From the IMG/VR virus record IMGVR_UViG_3300020470_006081, positions 1-64,000 of that record: a DNA stretch of 64,000 nt; one strand, 5' to 3'. The position numbers were made by a program, and so were the translations under genes. A model generated the notes under the pieces. That model ran no database searches and was not told the DNA's origin. It worked only from the letters and a program-made list of their open reading frames with translations. Every line of letters begins with the position of its first letter. Within the stretch, counting starts at the first letter, position 1. Source of the DNA: a virus. Positions 10,393 to 21,581 of this stretch are shown here, piece by piece.

Positions 10393-13300
10393 CTATAGTT
10401 GATCATCGCAGTCATCTGGGTTTAAATCTCTATGCTGTTTATCTTCTATTGCATCTATAAGTAGTAGCGCAAGATAAATCATACCAGGAACTGTGCTTGG
10501 CGGGCCCAAGTAAAAAGGTGGTGGAATAATCCCACCGCCAAGAGGCATCATAGAAGGTAAAAGCGCTGCCCAGAGACCAGGCAATAAATAAGGCGAAGAA
10601 AATACATCTTCCATTGTTTCCTTTGCTTCTTCATGAAACTCTTCTAAATCTTTTACTATGCCTTCTAATTCCTCAGTTATTTCATCTAGCTCTTGTTTCG
10701 CAGATATGTAGACAGAGATCAAACTGTCTTGGTTATCTTTGGCGAAAACTCGGTTGAATTCACGCGTGAAGCCTTCAAAAGTGTTTTTCTGATCTTCGTC
10801 TAATTTATCTAAGCAGTCCTGCGGAACATCATCAACTTTCATTTCCCATGTTTCTGGATCTTCACCATCCATCTGTATCGTTATATATGTTTTAAGAGGC
10901 TTGCAGCCATCAGCTTCTGCAGGAAAATTTAAAGTGTCTTTTGTCACTATTAACATTGAGCCAGCCATTTTAACCTGCATTAAAGCTTGTGTTAAAGCAC
11001 TCTCAGCCATAATTTTAGAACCATTCAATACTAATTTTGTAGCATTTAGACCGCTTTCAATAGCACCAAGCGTTGCCATTGTAATTGCATTAGCTATATC
11101 AATAATTAATTTAGCTATTATAACTGCTGGATCAGTAATTTCTACAAATCCTTTAAGAATCATAAACATTGTTTTGTATATCATCTTAAGAATTAAGGGA
11201 TATATATCTGTATCTTTTCCAGTGGTACCACCAGCGTTTCTAAGCATTGCATCACCTAGGGAATTCAATACATCATTTGGTACATATTTATAATCCTGCG
11301 AGTTAATTAAGTTTTCCATTATCATCATAAGTTTTTTCTTAGTCAGATCCAAAACATCTGTTGGCTCCGGAATAAACTTTGATAAGCCATCTGCAGCATA
11401 CATAAAACCCATAACCATGTATTTACGCATAGGTATGCAATGATCAAAAATAAGCTTAAACTCTGCAGAATTTTTCAACTCCTGTACTAAACCCGGAGCC
11501 AAGTTCTTGTAGAAGAAAGAACTTGCAGAATTAGCCATATATTTTAACTTTTCTTCGCTAAGATTAGCTAAAGAATAGTAGTCGGGATTTTTATACTCAC
11601 TATTTCCATAGCCTGATGAGCCAGCGTACGCCCAGAATCCTAATTCGTCTAAGTTTATTAAATCGCTGCTATCATCCAAGACAAAGCTGTAGCTACCTTC
11701 TACAACATTTAAAGATCTTTCAACTTCCACTACTGGTACATGAATCTCAGACATTATTATTTTAGCTTGCTCTTTATTCTGGTCATTATAAATATAATAT
11801 GGACGCTGCACATATAAGGACTTGCTTCTTTTTAGGCCTTCAATTTCTTGCTCTCCCCTAAAAGCATCAAACATAACATTTCTTATATTTTCTTCTGGAA
11901 AAGCAGAGTGAAATTGGTCTAAAGTTTCCGCAGGTATTGCATAAGTCAAGCGAAGACCTATTTTTAGCTCCTTAAACATCAATTTAAAGCCATATTTTTT
12001 GTATAATTCAAATAGCGGGCTCTGCACACCAGGATGCGCTGGACTGTAATGATTAAAAATTGTCTTTAAAAATATACTACTATAAAAATGACTCCAAGCT
12101 GTTAAAGGAACATAATCAAAAATATGACATTTAAATATGTTTCCTTCTTCTTTTCTTTTTCCATTTATTTCTTGGAAAACGCCCTCAAATTCAGAAGCAG
12201 AAATAGGATCAGATAAACTGTATTCCGGATCACAAGGCTCGCCTGTTGTTGGGTCTACATCGGAGCCATCTATCTTAGTTAACACAGAAACTGTCATATT
12301 CTGTCTTTCTTCTGGCGTAGTATCAACTATCTTAATGTAAGGTTGAATTATGAAATTTCCTAATTCTTTATGTAATTCTGTACCAAAAGTGTTTTCAAGT
12401 ATGTTCTCTTTTGAAAAAGCATTTGCATTATGAGCCTGGGTCAAGCGCGCAAAATTTAATCTAGTAAAGTCTCTATATTCTTCGTCAAATTCACCTCCAC
12501 TATTGAAAAAGTCAGTATCTGCATACGCTCTGTAGGCATCATATTTAGCAACGTGTTGCTTTGCATTTAAACCAACTTTCCAATCAAGCGAATATGCACC
12601 AGGAGTGTGATTAGTCTTAATTTCCCCCACGTAGTAGGTGTCAATGTCAACAGAACTGCGATGACTCATCGGTAAAGAGTGAAAGAAATTTTTATTATCT
12701 GTTGAAATTACTCTACCCTCTTCGGTCTTTGTTCCCTTGAATGGGAAAAAGCCAAATAGTTCTGAGTCTCTCCATTCTGTAGAGATAGTTGGGCCAGAAT
12801 TACCACCTTGAGTATTATAGAACGGCGTATTATGTTTATGACCGTGGTGATAATTCATTGTGTATATATTATTTGTGAACCTTGCGTCATGTACAAAGTC
12901 TATTCCTGTTTGAGTATTAAAAGAGTTAACTTGTGCTTCAAAACGAGATCCAGTTAACAATAATTCTTGTGGACCACTGTCGCTGCCACCTGAAAAACCC
13001 ATTTTCTTTACAACATCTCTAGCGTTAATGTCGCTAGATTTTATTACTTCTAAATTTAAATCTTCGGACATTGGGTTTGAGTTACTAAACAAATCTTTTA
13101 CAGTAGAAATTATATTTCTGCTTTCTGCTTTAATAAGATACTCTAATCCGCTACTTTGTCCTCTAAAATAAGCAATCTCTATATCAGACATTCCTTCTTC
13201 TTTTCTTAAAATATCATTGGCAATTTTAGATATCATTTCAATGCTAATATCTTCTTTGATATTTTGAACGATTATTTTTACCATAATATCGTCTTTTATA

Positions 13301-16300
13301 ATATCGCTAAGATCATAGCTGTCCCATGCAATTATACTAGCTAAGCATACTTCTAGAGCGTATACTTTAACTAATAATATTACACAACCCTGAAGAAGAG
13401 CAACACGAGCAGCATTATCGTCAGGATCATTTTTCTCATATACATCATGGCAAAGTGATTTTTCATAGAATGACATTATTCTTTGTTTTACATCATCTAA
13501 ATTAAAAAAGTCAGTCTCTGCATTTTCCAAGTCGTCTCTGTCAAAAGCAGCAAATTGATCTAAAACTGTAGCGCAACGAGGGTCTACAGGCGCATTAGAG
13601 TTCATAGGATGTTTAAGTATTTTTTTCCATAAAGATTTCATCATGCCGCGTTCGTGTAAGCGAGAATCTTTTAATTTAGAAAAAGCTTGATGCACATGTG
13701 TTGCTTGCATTGCTGTAAAAGAGTGTCTAGTGAAAGATAATCTCATCCTTGCTTTACAATTATTAGGTATGGTATAACTGTCAGGCTTATATTGTTCAAA
13801 TGCTTCAAAAAATCTTTTTGTAAGTAACATACCAAATATTTGACCTTTAAGATTTAAAGGATGCACACGCGGCGCTGAGGACCAGCTTTGATAAGCGTTC
13901 ATTGCTTTATCTATAAATCTTTCTCCAGAAAAAGAATTATATAAGTTATCAACAAGTTCCTTTACATCATCGTCTACTTTTTTTCCAAAGTTAAAATTAT
14001 ATTTTTCTTTACCAATGTAATTTTCTCCAGCAATAATATCTGGATAATCATATGCACCAGTTATTTTTCCCTTTACAAATTTAAAAGCGTCTTTGAACTC
14101 TTCTGAGTTAATAGAAAAATTGTTATATAATGGCAAAATAGCATTTTGATATATTAAACTTTCTCTTTTATTATGAAATTCTAATTCGCTAGTAAGAGAA
14201 GCAAACTGGTCTGTTGTATTTTCCATACTGGTTGCTATACTAGCAATTTTGTTTGTTAAGTCTACTCCGCTAAAACCAGCAACTGATTGAGCGGTTAATT
14301 CTGTAAAAGAAGTATCAATTTTAATAATATCCGGATTCCAATGATCACTCTGTTTATTAATATCTTTTGACACAGGATTAGAATTATATTTATAATCAAA
14401 CCCTATACTTTTTTGAAACGTGCTTCCGTCTGTCAAAGCAGTATAAAGCTCTTCATTGACTTTATCTTTATCATTCGAAAAATATTCAATCATTTTTTCA
14501 GGCTCGTAACTTAAAGGACTTTCTGGGTCAGGAAAGTGTTGCCTGAAAACAATATATTGTGCACCCCATTGACCAGTAGTATCTTGTGTTACTTTTTTTG
14601 TTGCTTCAGTAGTCGCCCACTCACCCAAAGTAGTTGTTTCTTGTAGAGGGCCCTTATAAGTATCGCCGCTCATGACCCATTGTGTCGACCCTTCATACTC
14701 ATCAGGAATACTTTCAGGGTTAAACGCAGAAAACTTAGAAATTCTTATTACTCTACCGCGCCAAGTACCTCTTTTTAATATTACTCCGCCGGCGCCGACG
14801 ACAGGACCAAAACTTGGAAACATCCCAATTACGCGGGAGTCTTCAAGACCTAGAGCTTCTGCCAAAGTTAAGTTCATGAATGTTTTAACAATCCACTGAT
14901 TGCCTTTAAAAGGATTATTATCATCTACGATTAGAGATAGTTCGCCTTCAGCTTCGCTTGTTTCACCAAAGTCATCACTGTCTTCATCATCATTTACTAA
15001 AGCGCGCTCATAAAGTTGTAACCAATCTTCATATAATTTTGCATAGCCTGGCGATATTGACAGGGCAGATGCCATCACTGAATCATGAAGCAAATCATCA
15101 ATTTCTTCTTTAGTAGCTCCTATAAAGTCACTAAATGTAATTTCACCAGCGTCATTCTTTAAAACTGGATATGTTGCATCTGTAAGTTCATAATTAGCAG
15201 TCTGGCTAAATTCGTATCTAAATGCATCGTATGGTGTTCCACCTACAGCTAGTGCTGCGTTGTCACTTTTAGAGTGCCTTAAGCCGGTATAAGACTGCAG
15301 CATGCCTATCCAGTTTTGAGGGTTGTCATCTATGTCTCTTAATTTCATATGAAGAGGAAATACAACGCGTGTTTCAGCTCTTGGCACAGGACCTAGGTCA
15401 TTACCCTGATTAAGAAAAAATAAATCTCTCTTGGGTATCATAAGGTCTTTTAAAAATCTAGGTTTAGAATCATTTTGCCAATATTCTGATATTTTATTAT
15501 TTATATTCACTGCACTTTCGTGTGTAAGTATAGTGTTTTCCCCAGTCAATACTTGTTGAACTGGCAAACTTTCTCCAGCTTCATTTACAACTTTTGAAAT
15601 TGCTGTTACATACCCTGGCCTCCTTGAAACTACTTTTTGTAGGGTAGCCGCAGATGAACTACGAACGTCTGTTGTAGAATTTTCACTAATCGCTCTAATA
15701 ATATTACCATAATGTATAGGTTCAAAAAATCTAGAATTTTTTACAAAAGATTCCCACTTTGTAAGATCTTCTTTTATATCTTTTTCAGATAACGGCCAAT
15801 ACATATTCCACTGTGGAGCGGTCTCCAAAGTTTCTAATAATTCAAATTGATTTGCATCATTTACATTTTTGCTAGTTTGTGGCAACTCTTCGCCTGAGAA
15901 TATAAATCGGTTTTTAGAGTTTGGAATTTCTATTTCCATCGGCCCTGTATCTGGCCACGACCATATTTGCCCATTATCATTTTCTTCAATCAGAATTTTT
16001 TGTTCTAATGCTTTTTCAAGCCAGGAAGGTATATTAGTTGTTGAAACTACTTCGTTGTCACCTCTGGTTATTAAACCACCATAATGTGAGTATTTATTAT
16101 AAGTTATAGGATAAATTTTACCTCTCCAACTTTGATGAAAGCCTGAGGTAAAACTGTAACTATAAGGATCACCAATATATGCAAAAGCTTCTTTATAATA
16201 AGGATTGTTTGTTATCTGCGAAAATATTTGCATTGAATCCTTCATTTGTTGAGGATCTGTCATAACAGCTATAGCTCGCGGCGGAACAGCAAAAAATTCT

Positions 16301-19300
16301 AAAGAAGCAAGATCTTGTATTAAAGAACCCTTTACTGTCGACAAAATGTTGTCAGTGACTCTTGACATTGAATCTTTTACACCAGGCGGTATTTCAAAAA
16401 AACCTCCTTCGCCGCATGCTGGGGGCATAACATTGTCTAGGGGGTCCATCCCAAACATCCCTAATCCTGCCATGGCAATTACTTTATTTCTTAAGTCGTC
16501 TAGCTCTCTTTCTATTTGTGTTTCACACTCTTCCGGTGTTAAGCCTGACATTTTCAACTCTTCGCATCTGGCATCTCTGTTATAAATTGCGTCACAAACA
16601 TCAATTATGACCGGTGATGAGGCAGTAAGCAAATCACAGACATCCAAATCGTCTCCAAGACTCGTTCCTAAATCTTCAAAAATGATACGTATTTCATTTA
16701 TTGTATCTATTCCTGCAGCGTATATTTGTGGCCATCTATCTTGAGTTATTATTAAACAATCATATAGTGTAGATTTTGAAGCAATACCTCTTAAAAGATT
16801 ACATAATTGTCTATTTTTTAAACTATCTATCAAATCTTGAAGCCACGCAACGACATCTGCATCTGATATTCCAGGAATTTGCGGTAAGTTTTCTCTCCTT
16901 AAGGACGGGATTGTTTCAGATGCAGGTCTTTTAGTTAAGGCAGGATTTGGGCCCGGGCCTTGATCAGTGTTTTCCTCTAAACATCTTTCTAATGCATCTT
17001 TTATGAGAAGATGTGCTATTTGTCCTAATATTATGCCTATCATCGATAGCAACATCATTAACAATTTAGGTCCATAGTCCCCCATATGACTGTCAGTATT
17101 TAATTTTTCTGGAAAACGTATTGAAGGGATCTTAAGAGGAAAAGCTCTCACTAAAGTCTCTATAAAATCCTCCCACCAAGTTCCCAAGCCTCCAAGCAGG
17201 GCGCCGGGATTTTTAAATAAATCCTCTAAGCCATCCAATAAATCACCTACAATCAGCTCACAAATCTCTTCTATATTAATTACATTATTTTTCATGTAAT
17301 CTAGCCACTCTTTGGCATCTTGTAAGGCTTTTCTAGAATCTTCTGCAGCAGAATATTCTGCAACTGATTTAGCTGTTTTTAGTAGACTTTTATAATCAAC
17401 AGCACTAATCGGGCCCGCAAAAGAATCTCCAGATAAATAAGGCCCATATTGATTGGGATCCGGAATTAAATAATTATTTTGAACCAACAAAGCGTTAGCT
17501 TCAGCAATACTATAGCCAAGCTCTATTAGGCGTGTTTTTTCAAATTCAATTTCATCTGATCTATATTGTCGGGGATTAAAACTATTTTGATTAGATATAG
17601 GTGGTACCTCGCCGTGCGCTTGTGGTATACTAATTGGACCTTTATCTTCAATAGCTTTATTTAACAAGTTAATTTCTATGTTTGCTTTTTCAAAATTTCT
17701 AATAACTTCAATCGCTTTTGGATTGATATTGATTTCTCCAACTATCAACGCTGTTGCGATAGGACAATCATTAAACCTTGCGTCCAACACCAATCTTTGA
17801 CTATTTTCTGTGTCAATTGCCTCTGACTTATTATCAACTTTTAGAGCATCCGGATGTGCGTAAGGAGAGTCAGGGTTTCCTAGTATAGCCAATATTCTTT
17901 GTGAAGACTGCCTATTGGGGTGGAGAAGAGCGTTGGCTACCAATATACCGCCTACAGCATGTGGTCCAATTGATTCAACTAGTTTTAAAATAGCAGACTC
18001 ACATATTGCCTGTAAGGTTAAATCTAAACCTAATTTTTTCTGAAGACATGCAAATATAAGAGAAAGCAATGCCATAGGATCCAAAGAATGAAAAAAGCCT
18101 CTGTATAACATAGTAAGGCCTTTTTTAGCAGCGTCCGGACTTTTAGCATCAAATGTCCCAGCCATTTCGCCTAATTCTTCGCTTGTCTTTTCTAAGCTTT
18201 TCTTTTGAAGCGAAGGATCACCAGCATATGTAGGTGTTTTAAACTGTTCAAAATATTTTTCTTTACATTTAGGATTGTTATATAGCTTTTCTTGTAATAA
18301 CTTCTCTTGCCGGCCAGAATTAGGTCCTGTTTTATTCAATTGATCTATAAGTTCATCACAGTCAATTTCTTCAGGATCATCAAATTTTTGTGGATCTTTA
18401 GACGGATATATCTTTAAAGGTGGTACACAATATTTTTGCAAAAACTCAGCCCAATCATATGAACTCATATCAGAGCCACCATCATTTAAAGTTTTAGTGA
18501 TACTACTATGAGAAAGAATTATATGGAGTGTTCTACTGCCATATGCGCCAGCAAATACTTCTCTTATATAAGGCAATGCGACTTTTAGATTAACGCCGCT
18601 GCGGTTAACCCCTGTGCTGCCATCTATTTCATTATTCGTTATAAAAGGGTCAAAATCAAATAAGCTTAAATTACTTTCTTCGCCCTCTAAAGATTTTGGG
18701 TCTGGAGAGAACATAACGTATGAAATTGTCTCTCTAACAGAGCAACCTTTTTTATCATTGTCCGTTATACCAAACTGTAGTATATGATCAAACTCTGTTT
18801 TAGTGCCGGATGAAGCAAGAGAGGAAATTTGTGAAGTATCTGTTGTTGCAGGAAAAGACTGTCTAGCTAAAAATAAATCAATTTCTTTTGCAAAATTTTC
18901 TATTTGCTCAATTTGTACGTTTATATTATAATCCAGGCCATTAACATCTGTAATTTTAAGCTTTGACGTTTCTAGCTTTCCCTTCACATTTTTAAACTTT
19001 TTAGCTAAATCTGCACATATTTTAGGCAATTCTTTTATATTAACTGAGAAAGCATAATTTTTACCATTTTCATATTCAGTGCCAGCTAAAATATTAGAAA
19101 AGCTTGTATCTGGAAGGGCATCAATATAATTTGCTCGAATAGCAAAAAGTGCTTTTTGATTATTTGGATTGGCTGTCTGAGTATTTACTTTCAAGCCGGC
19201 TAAAATAAAATGTTCATCTCTTAGCATATCAGCCGCAGGTGTATTTCTTTTTCCTAGATAAGTCAATAAATTATCAAAAGCGTTTTGTTTTAGTTCCGCT

Positions 19301-20115
19301 ATTGAATTACTTGAGACTACCTGCTTTTCACTCTCTATCTGTTGTTCGCTTTTATATTCACCGTATATTTCACCACTTGTAACAGCTTCGGATTGTCTTT
19401 TATTCTCACCTAAAATAAAATAATAATATCCCTCTGAGCACTTCAGTGTCGGGTTTTTATTAATTCCTTCAGCATTATAAGAAGTACCGACAATGCCACT
19501 TTTAGAATTGTGCTCATTAAAATTATAATACACAAGTCTTACATCGTTTGCAGTAAGAGATAGCCAACTTTCGTTATCCTTAGGAGAAACTTCGCGGGCG
19601 CCTTCGGGAACGTATACTTTTGACAGGGGATCGCTGGGCTGTAAAAATCTTTTTGATATTAAAGCACAGGTCTGCCCATCTTTTATTCTAATATACTCTG
19701 GCTTTGTATATAATAAACGTGATTGGCCACGAGTATGTTTAATCAATAATTCAGGAGAATGAAATCCAACCCAAATACCTGTTTCGCTCTCAACAATCTC
19801 AACAGGAATAATTGGCATCCCTAAATTAACCTCAATTCCATCAGAATTTTTATCTTTTGATTTAATCAACGAGCCATCGTTATTTAAAATAGAAAAATCT
19901 AAATTTGACCAACCACCCTCAAGCTTTTCTAAATGAGGGGCCACACGACATGGTAAATAAGATCTTGCTGGCTTATTAGGTGAATCAGAACTCATTAGAA
20001 ACCCAATGTAATAATCATAATCACCAATATTTATTTGAGATTCTAAATACTTATCACTTGTTATTGGTGATGGTATTGTATTTTCATGAATTTCTGGTGC
20101 TGGTTTAGTATCCAT
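10393..20115 (-). CDS. Giant virion-associated protein of unknown function (3240 aa)
   Basis: A single uninterrupted 9.7-kb frame with ATG and a good AAGGA ribosome site. No catalytic motif was recognised. The N-terminal 300 residues look globular and include DYYIGFLMSSDSP. Hydrophobic helices occur near residue 1020 (LLMMLLSMIGIILGQIAHLL), in the C-terminal third (PAVIIAKLIIDIANAITMAT) and at the C-terminus (LLPGLWAALLPSMMPLGGG). Much of the rest is acidic and mixed alpha/beta. It sits between the hub-like genes and gp25 in a polycistronic structural block, so it is almost certainly in the virion. It is too heterogeneous to call a tape measure. An ejected or membrane-interacting protein is possible. 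The low-complexity NPDDCDDQL tail is acidic. Confidence 0.6.
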   Translation of the reverse strand: MDTKPAPEIHENTIPSPITSDKYLESQINIGDYDYYIGFLMSSDSPNKPARSYLPCRVAPHLEKLEGGWSNLDFSILNNDGSLIKSKDKNSDGIEVNLGMPIIPVEIVESETGIWVGFHSPELLIKHTRGQSRLLYTKPEYIRIKDGQTCALISKRFLQPSDPLSKVYVPEGAREVSPKDNESWLSLTANDVRLVYYNFNEHNSKSGIVGTSYNAEGINKNPTLKCSEGYYYFILGENKRQSEAVTSGEIYGEYKSEQQIESEKQVVSSNSIAELKQNAFDNLLTYLGKRNTPAADMLRDEHFILAGLKVNTQTANPNNQKALFAIRANYIDALPDTSFSNILAGTEYENGKNYAFSVNIKELPKICADLAKKFKNVKGKLETSKLKITDVNGLDYNINVQIEQIENFAKEIDLFLARQSFPATTDTSQISSLASSGTKTEFDHILQFGITDNDKKGCSVRETISYVMFSPDPKSLEGEESNLSLFDFDPFITNNEIDGSTGVNRSGVNLKVALPYIREVFAGAYGSRTLHIILSHSSITKTLNDGGSDMSSYDWAEFLQKYCVPPLKIYPSKDPQKFDDPEEIDCDELIDQLNKTGPNSGRQEKLLQEKLYNNPKCKEKYFEQFKTPTYAGDPSLQKKSLEKTSEELGEMAGTFDAKSPDAAKKGLTMLYRGFFHSLDPMALLSLIFACLQKKLGLDLTLQAICESAILKLVESIGPHAVGGILVANALLHPNRQSSQRILAILGNPDSPYAHPDALKVDNKSEAIDTENSQRLVLDARFNDCPIATALIVGEININPKAIEVIRNFEKANIEINLLNKAIEDKGPISIPQAHGEVPPISNQNSFNPRQYRSDEIEFEKTRLIELGYSIAEANALLVQNNYLIPDPNQYGPYLSGDSFAGPISAVDYKSLLKTAKSVAEYSAAEDSRKALQDAKEWLDYMKNNVINIEEICELIVGDLLDGLEDLFKNPGALLGGLGTWWEDFIETLVRAFPLKIPSIRFPEKLNTDSHMGDYGPKLLMMLLSMIGIILGQIAHLLIKDALERCLEENTDQGPGPNPALTKRPASETIPSLRRENLPQIPGISDADVVAWLQDLIDSLKNRQLCNLLRGIASKSTLYDCLIITQDRWPQIYAAGIDTINEIRIIFEDLGTSLGDDLDVCDLLTASSPVIIDVCDAIYNRDARCEELKMSGLTPEECETQIERELDDLRNKVIAMAGLGMFGMDPLDNVMPPACGEGGFFEIPPGVKDSMSRVTDNILSTVKGSLIQDLASLEFFAVPPRAIAVMTDPQQMKDSMQIFSQITNNPYYKEAFAYIGDPYSYSFTSGFHQSWRGKIYPITYNKYSHYGGLITRGDNEVVSTTNIPSWLEKALEQKILIEENDNGQIWSWPDTGPMEIEIPNSKNRFIFSGEELPQTSKNVNDANQFELLETLETAPQWNMYWPLSEKDIKEDLTKWESFVKNSRFFEPIHYGNIIRAISENSTTDVRSSSAATLQKVVSRRPGYVTAISKVVNEAGESLPVQQVLTGENTILTHESAVNINNKISEYWQNDSKPRFLKDLMIPKRDLFFLNQGNDLGPVPRAETRVVFPLHMKLRDIDDNPQNWIGMLQSYTGLRHSKSDNAALAVGGTPYDAFRYEFSQTANYELTDATYPVLKNDAGEITFSDFIGATKEEIDDLLHDSVMASALSISPGYAKLYEDWLQLYERALVNDDEDSDDFGETSEAEGELSLIVDDNNPFKGNQWIVKTFMNLTLAEALGLEDSRVIGMFPSFGPVVGAGGVILKRGTWRGRVIRISKFSAFNPESIPDEYEGSTQWVMSGDTYKGPLQETTTLGEWATTEATKKVTQDTTGQWGAQYIVFRQHFPDPESPLSYEPEKMIEYFSNDKDKVNEELYTALTDGSTFQKSIGFDYKYNSNPVSKDINKQSDHWNPDIIKIDTSFTELTAQSVAGFSGVDLTNKIASIATSMENTTDQFASLTSELEFHNKRESLIYQNAILPLYNNFSINSEEFKDAFKFVKGKITGAYDYPDIIAGENYIGKEKYNFNFGKKVDDDVKELVDNLYNSFSGERFIDKAMNAYQSWSSAPRVHPLNLKGQIFGMLLTKRFFEAFEQYKPDSYTIPNNCKARMRLSFTRHSFTAMQATHVHQAFSKLKDSRLHERGMMKSLWKKILKHPMNSNAPVDPRCATVLDQFAAFDRDDLENAETDFFNLDDVKQRIMSFYEKSLCHDVYEKNDPDDNAARVALLQGCVILLVKVYALEVCLASIIAWDSYDLSDIIKDDIMVKIIVQNIKEDISIEMISKIANDILRKEEGMSDIEIAYFRGQSSGLEYLIKAESRNIISTVKDLFSNSNPMSEDLNLEVIKSSDINARDVVKKMGFSGGSDSGPQELLLTGSRFEAQVNSFNTQTGIDFVHDARFTNNIYTMNYHHGHKHNTPFYNTQGGNSGPTISTEWRDSELFGFFPFKGTKTEEGRVISTDNKNFFHSLPMSHRSSVDIDTYYVGEIKTNHTPGAYSLDWKVGLNAKQHVAKYDAYRAYADTDFFNSGGEFDEEYRDFTRLNFARLTQAHNANAFSKENILENTFGTELHKELGNFIIQPYIKIVDTTPEERQNMTVSVLTKIDGSDVDPTTGEPCDPEYSLSDPISASEFEGVFQEINGKRKEEGNIFKCHIFDYVPLTAWSHFYSSIFLKTIFNHYSPAHPGVQSPLFELYKKYGFKLMFKELKIGLRLTYAIPAETLDQFHSAFPEENIRNVMFDAFRGEQEIEGLKRSKSLYVQRPYYIYNDQNKEQAKIIMSEIHVPVVEVERSLNVVEGSYSFVLDDSSDLINLDELGFWAYAGSSGYGNSEYKNPDYYSLANLSEEKLKYMANSASSFFYKNLAPGLVQELKNSAEFKLIFDHCIPMRKYMVMGFMYAADGLSKFIPEPTDVLDLTKKKLMMIMENLINSQDYKYVPNDVLNSLGDAMLRNAGGTTGKDTDIYPLILKMIYKTMFMILKGFVEITDPAVIIAKLIIDIANAITMATLGAIESGLNATKLVLNGSKIMAESALTQALMQVKMAGSMLIVTKDTLNFPAEADGCKPLKTYITIQMDGEDPETWEMKVDDVPQDCLDKLDEDQKNTFEGFTREFNRVFAKDNQDSLISVYISAKQELDEITEELEGIVKDLEEFHEEAKETMEDVFSSPYLLPGLWAALLPSMMPLGGGIIPPPFYLGPPSTVPGMIYLALLLIDAIEDKQHRDLNPDDCDDQL

Positions 20116-20123
20116 CTTTTTCC

Positions 20124-21578
20124 TTAGTTTACTTTATTCAAAGTACTGTTTATATAATTATCGCCGCTTTCTGTTAAATAATTCGCTCTAATACCTTGCA
20201 AATTTGTTGATTGTTTTATGGTTGATAATTCAGTCTTAGTCATAGTTTCTATGCCACACTGAATTCCGCCTGCTTCTGCTTGCCCAGAAACAGTTGTTGG
20301 TAGGGCAAAAAATGGAGACAAGTGTGTATGACTCATTACCGCTTGATTCATTTTCATTTGATATTTTACACTAGCATGTGTTATATTTGCTAAACTCTCT
20401 ATTTGGCCAATAATTGTATCTAGTAATTTTATTAAATTATCACCTAAAACCATTGGCTGCAGGCTATCAGTTTTATTCATAGCAACAATTTCAATTCCGC
20501 TTTTACCTAATACTTCTCCACCTTGAGAATTAAATTTATCTGTACCGGTAACTATTCTAATACTTTCTCGCCCTATTAAACGTACATTATCGGCCTTAAC
20601 AACCACTGCAGATTTTGCTCCATATTTTCCTATCGCAGTTATATCTGTTTCTTGGTTTTCTTCTTCATTTGATTTTCCAAATTCACCTATTGCAAAGTTT
20701 TTATCTACATCAGTTTTTTGTGACATGTATATTCTAGCAGAATCAATTAGAAAGTAAGGATTAACCTTTATCTCACTCTCAACCATATCACCATTATCAG
20801 TCTCTATTTTTTCTACTTCCTTTGGATTATAACCGCCTAGACCAGCTACTAAATCAATAGAATCACATTGTGTATGGCCTTTTCCGCCATATCCAGTGTG
20901 TGGTTTATTTACTCTGTCGTTACCTATTACAATAAAAGCATTATTATCTACGCCGCGGCCTACAATTACTTCGCTAGCTGTGTTTTCTCTCTTAACCATC
21001 GCTTGGACGCGCTTTGAGCCAAAGACTCCGCTAATATTTTTCTGTCCTCTTTGCTCTTCAGATAATTTTTCAAATTGCTCTTTTTTCTTCTCTGAAGAGC
21101 CACCAAGATCGCGGGCCTTTTTTTCAAAAAGTGAAGTACTAAAAAGTGAAGTGCGAGAAAGACCACTTTTACCCGGAGGGTTATAAGGCGGTACAGTATC
21201 ATCAAAATTACTTAAATTATTATATGAACTTACATTACTATCATTTGTAGCAGGCACGCCTTGTTCGTTTAATAAATTATTTTGTATGTCAGCATCTAAA
21301 TTTAAATCTTCTCTGTCTTTTTCTTCATCAAAGTTTTTTTCTGGTTCAAATGTGCCATCAGAAAAAGGATCGGTGTCTGATTGTCCGTTTATTGTAAAAT
21401 TTGAATTTTTTTCTTTTTGTTCTGCAATAAATGCTTCTGCTTCAGATTGCTTAGTTGTTAAAATAGCCGCATCAATTTGGCCTGTCTGTTCATTTACAAC
21501 CACCATATTATAGTATGTCTTTACACCATCGGCAGTAGGTACATTAATATTTTTTGCGACTGCATTAAAATTAGCCAT
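20124..21578 (-). CDS. Baseplate/tail structural protein, beta-rich
   Basis: 484 residues. Residues 40-200 are polar and low in complexity. The middle contains VGRGVDNNAFIVIGNDRVN and a stretch of alternating beta strands (AVVVKADNVRLIGRESIRIV) that could form a beta-solenoid or OB-type unit like the C-terminal half of gp5-type spike proteins. The C-terminus has an HTHLSPFF motif after a helical LIKLLDTIIGQIESLA segment. It lies four bases downstream of the hub/peptidase gene and ten before the giant gene, so it probably belongs to the central hub or spike. No close family is recognised. Confidence 0.5.
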   Translation of the reverse strand: MANFNAVAKNINVPTADGVKTYYNMVVVNEQTGQIDAAILTTKQSEAEAFIAEQKEKNSNFTINGQSDTDPFSDGTFEPEKNFDEEKDREDLNLDADIQNNLLNEQGVPATNDSNVSSYNNLSNFDDTVPPYNPPGKSGLSRTSLFSTSLFEKKARDLGGSSEKKKEQFEKLSEEQRGQKNISGVFGSKRVQAMVKRENTASEVIVGRGVDNNAFIVIGNDRVNKPHTGYGGKGHTQCDSIDLVAGLGGYNPKEVEKIETDNGDMVESEIKVNPYFLIDSARIYMSQKTDVDKNFAIGEFGKSNEEENQETDITAIGKYGAKSAVVVKADNVRLIGRESIRIVTGTDKFNSQGGEVLGKSGIEIVAMNKTDSLQPMVLGDNLIKLLDTIIGQIESLANITHASVKYQMKMNQAVMSHTHLSPFFALPTTVSGQAEAGGIQCGIETMTKTELSTIKQSTNLQGIRANYLTESGDNYINSTLNKVN

Positions 21579-21581
21579 TTT

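Noticed and set aside
10901-11293. Long plus-strand open frame inside the 3240-aa gene
   Set aside because: It is antisense to a well-supported gene, has no ribosome site or recognised motif, and looks like a shadow of codon bias.
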